From: Ctena decussata
Taxonomy: Eukaryota > Mollusca > Bivalvia > Lucinida > Lucinidae
DNA length: 64,000 bases
Direction: 5' to 3'
NCBI GenBank assembly: GCA_963989385.1
Contig: OZ022499.1
Coordinates: 51,883,757-51,947,756, forward strand
In this document: positions 57,501 to 60,500 of the stretch, in pieces
How the letters are laid out: every line of letters starts with the position of its first letter
Numbering within the stretch: the stretch's first letter is position 1
The notes under the pieces: generated by a model
What the model saw: only the letters and a program-made list of their open reading frames with translations
Told to the model about the DNA's origin: nothing
Database searches by the model: none
Made by a program: the position numbers and the translations under genes

Positions 57501-60500
57501 GTTAAACAATATATGTTGCTATAATTCAGAATTATATACAGTAAGAAATACATTGTCCTCTAAAATGATTTGCAGAAAGACAGATACAAAGCCTTGAACA
57601 CACTAGCTCGAGAACTGGTACAAGGAAATTACTATCAGAAAGAGGATGTACAGAAAAAGTAAGTAGGATTGATATATACGTCAACAACATTAAAAGTACA
57701 TACTGATACAATGAAGTACTATATGAGCCGGGACATGACAAAACCAAGAAAGTGGCATGCGCGCCCAGCAAGGACTCTGATCAGCCTTGGCATCCGCCCA
57801 GTCTGATAAAGAGTCTTCACTATTCGCATGGAGCTACCTTAGACTCTTGGCTACCCTTTGAGTGCACAGCAAAGACTCTGATCAGAGTGGGTGGATGTCC
57901 AGGCTGATCTGAGTCTTCGCTGGGGCACATGCCACTTTGTTGGTTTTGTCGTGTTCCTTTGCATTATCTCTTCAGTCTGATCACAACCTGATAATTCTTT
58001 TCTGCATTCTATACATAGCTGGACAACAAGGCAGGCCATTGCCAGAGTGAAAGCTCACGCCAGCCAGTCTTTATACACCATACTGCGTTAGGCTTTCACC
58101 TAAAGCCAAGCTTTTATAAAGCCTTATTCCATTGTTTTCGGAGCTATTGACAGTAGATGCATTTGATCTGCTGCTACTATAACTCACAACACTTACTTAG
58201 CTTGTCCAGAACTTGATTCAAGTTCACTAAGTGTTCAGTCTTCACACTCTTCAGTACTAAGTTACTAAAACAGAATGGAAAAGAAGAAGGAAAGAGTTTG
58301 CTGTGTTGATGCAGAGTTACTATATTGTTTCTAACAAATGCAACTTCTCAAATAAGCACCCCACTCAATTTTTCTATGAAAAAAGTTGTCAAATTCCACA
58401 AAGACTGCCTCTCGCCACTGAATATTGTTAGAAATTCCCCAAATTTTGGCTTAGAAATGCCATTTTAGGACCTGTGAGTTACAACTTGGCCGGACAAATA
58501 TTAGAAGAAAATATAATATATGAAATTTTGTATTATATTAGACAACACATTTCTAGGATATGTAGGAGCGGCGGTAGTGTAGCGGATAATACACTGGACT
58601 ACCAATCCAGGGATTGCAAGATCGATCCCTCACCTCCAGTCTATGGGATGAGACTTTAAATCGAGGTCTTGTCTCCCTATAACCTATTTATTGGTGGGAC
58701 GTTAAACTCAAGTTCACTCACTCACTCTAGGATATGTGGTCAGTTTTGATTCTAATTTTTTTTTGCAGAGATGACTACATCAGAATAAAATGGGATGAGC
58801 TTATGGGCAAGTTGGAGCAGAGAAAGTTCACTTTGGACGGCTTCAACAGTCTGATGGCCATGTTAAGAGAAATCGAGAGTATACAAGAGGAACTGAAAGA
58901 AGTAGAGGTAACATTACTCCTTAAAGTGCCAAAAGAAAAAAAAAAAGTGGAATTCGCAAACAGCATAGATCCAGATGCGGTGGTTCATTATGAGCCGCCT
59001 CATCTGGATCTACACTATTTGCGCTCTAGTCTTAGAGTTCTTAATATGGTATAGCTTTGACAATTTTTTTTTGAAATTTTGCAGACGTAAATTTTGACGT
59101 CTGCTTTTTGGCACTTTAAGGGTTAAAAGAAGCTTTGGAGAACAGAATGGCATACACTATGGTTTAAAGTTTCCATCGTAAGGGCCAATTTCACTTTGCA
59201 TTTAACTCACCATTTGTGGTTTAAACCATGACCATGATGCAAAATAAATCTTGTTCAGAGATTTAACCAAGATTTTAAAGCAACTTGAAATTAGACCTAA
59301 GTTTCAAAATAACCACTCCACAGAACTCTAAATCTCAGATTTAAAACTTTCAAATGTGTGTTTAAAGTCAAATTAGGATGATGGAAGGAAGATTATTAAA
59401 GGCTGTGCACAATGAAGTGCCGGTTAGGTGTAGAGAGACTCTCACCACTAGTGGGATCGAACCCACATTATCCGTTGTCCAAAGTCCGAAGCACTAATAA
59501 CTTGGCCTTGCAGACACTTCATATTATCAAAATAGAAGATTTCAAAGTGGTTATCTCCCTTCTACAGCTTCCACTGTTTAACCCATTCCATTCAGGATAC
59601 CTCTTTAGGGGTATATGGGCAAACAGTTTGGATCCAGATCAGGCCACACAAATGTGTGGCCAGGGTCCGAGGTTATAAAACTTGAGTATAATCTCAAACT
59701 CAAAATAAAGCACACTGATTGGCTGCTTCCCAGAATGTGCTCAGAAGAAGCCAATCAGTGTGCTTTATTTTGAGTTTGAGAATGTACTTAAGTTTTATAA
59801 CCTTAGAGCCTGATCTGAGATCCAAACTGTTTACTGTCTAGACATCATTTGTACAAGAGTTAGACCAATATTGTCAAAATATTTTTGATTTTTGATGCAG
59901 ACGACAATTTCAGCAGACGCCAAAAAATACCTAGAATGCAATGGGCTAAGTCACTGTTTCATTTTCTGTTCAGGCCAAAGTAAAAATTGAAGACTGTGGG
60001 AAGCATCTTCAGGCAGTGGAAGACTATACACAACAGCACAGTCTACAAGAATCTCAGCTACATTCTCTTGCCAAACGTGTTCGTAACCTCAACAGACGAT
60101 CAAAACAGTACAGTGACCCCACCCACGCAGAAACACAGGTGTTAGAGCAGAAATTGGATGATCTGAATTCCGAATTAGAAAGGTAATGATACTTTATAGA
60201 TGATTGTAGTGTACCATAATGTCATTTAGTATTATGATCTGAAATATTGGCATAAGTGTAATCAGGTTGTGCATTTTTGGCTCATTTTCTCTGTCTTACT
60301 ATATGGGGGAAATACAAATAGTTTCTTAAATACTAAGCCTACTTTATTCAAGAATTGCTCTTGCAGAAAAGCAGACAACAAAATTGAGCCGCAACACGAG
60401 AAAACCAACAAAGTGGTTGTGCACCCACCGCAGACTCTATTCAGCCTGGGCATCCTTTTGAGCAGACTCTTCGCTAAATGCTCAAAGGGTAGCATAGGGT

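Noticed and set aside
58769..58772. Alternative acceptor for exon 12 two bases downstream
   Set aside because: It would place TGA in frame directly after the junction.
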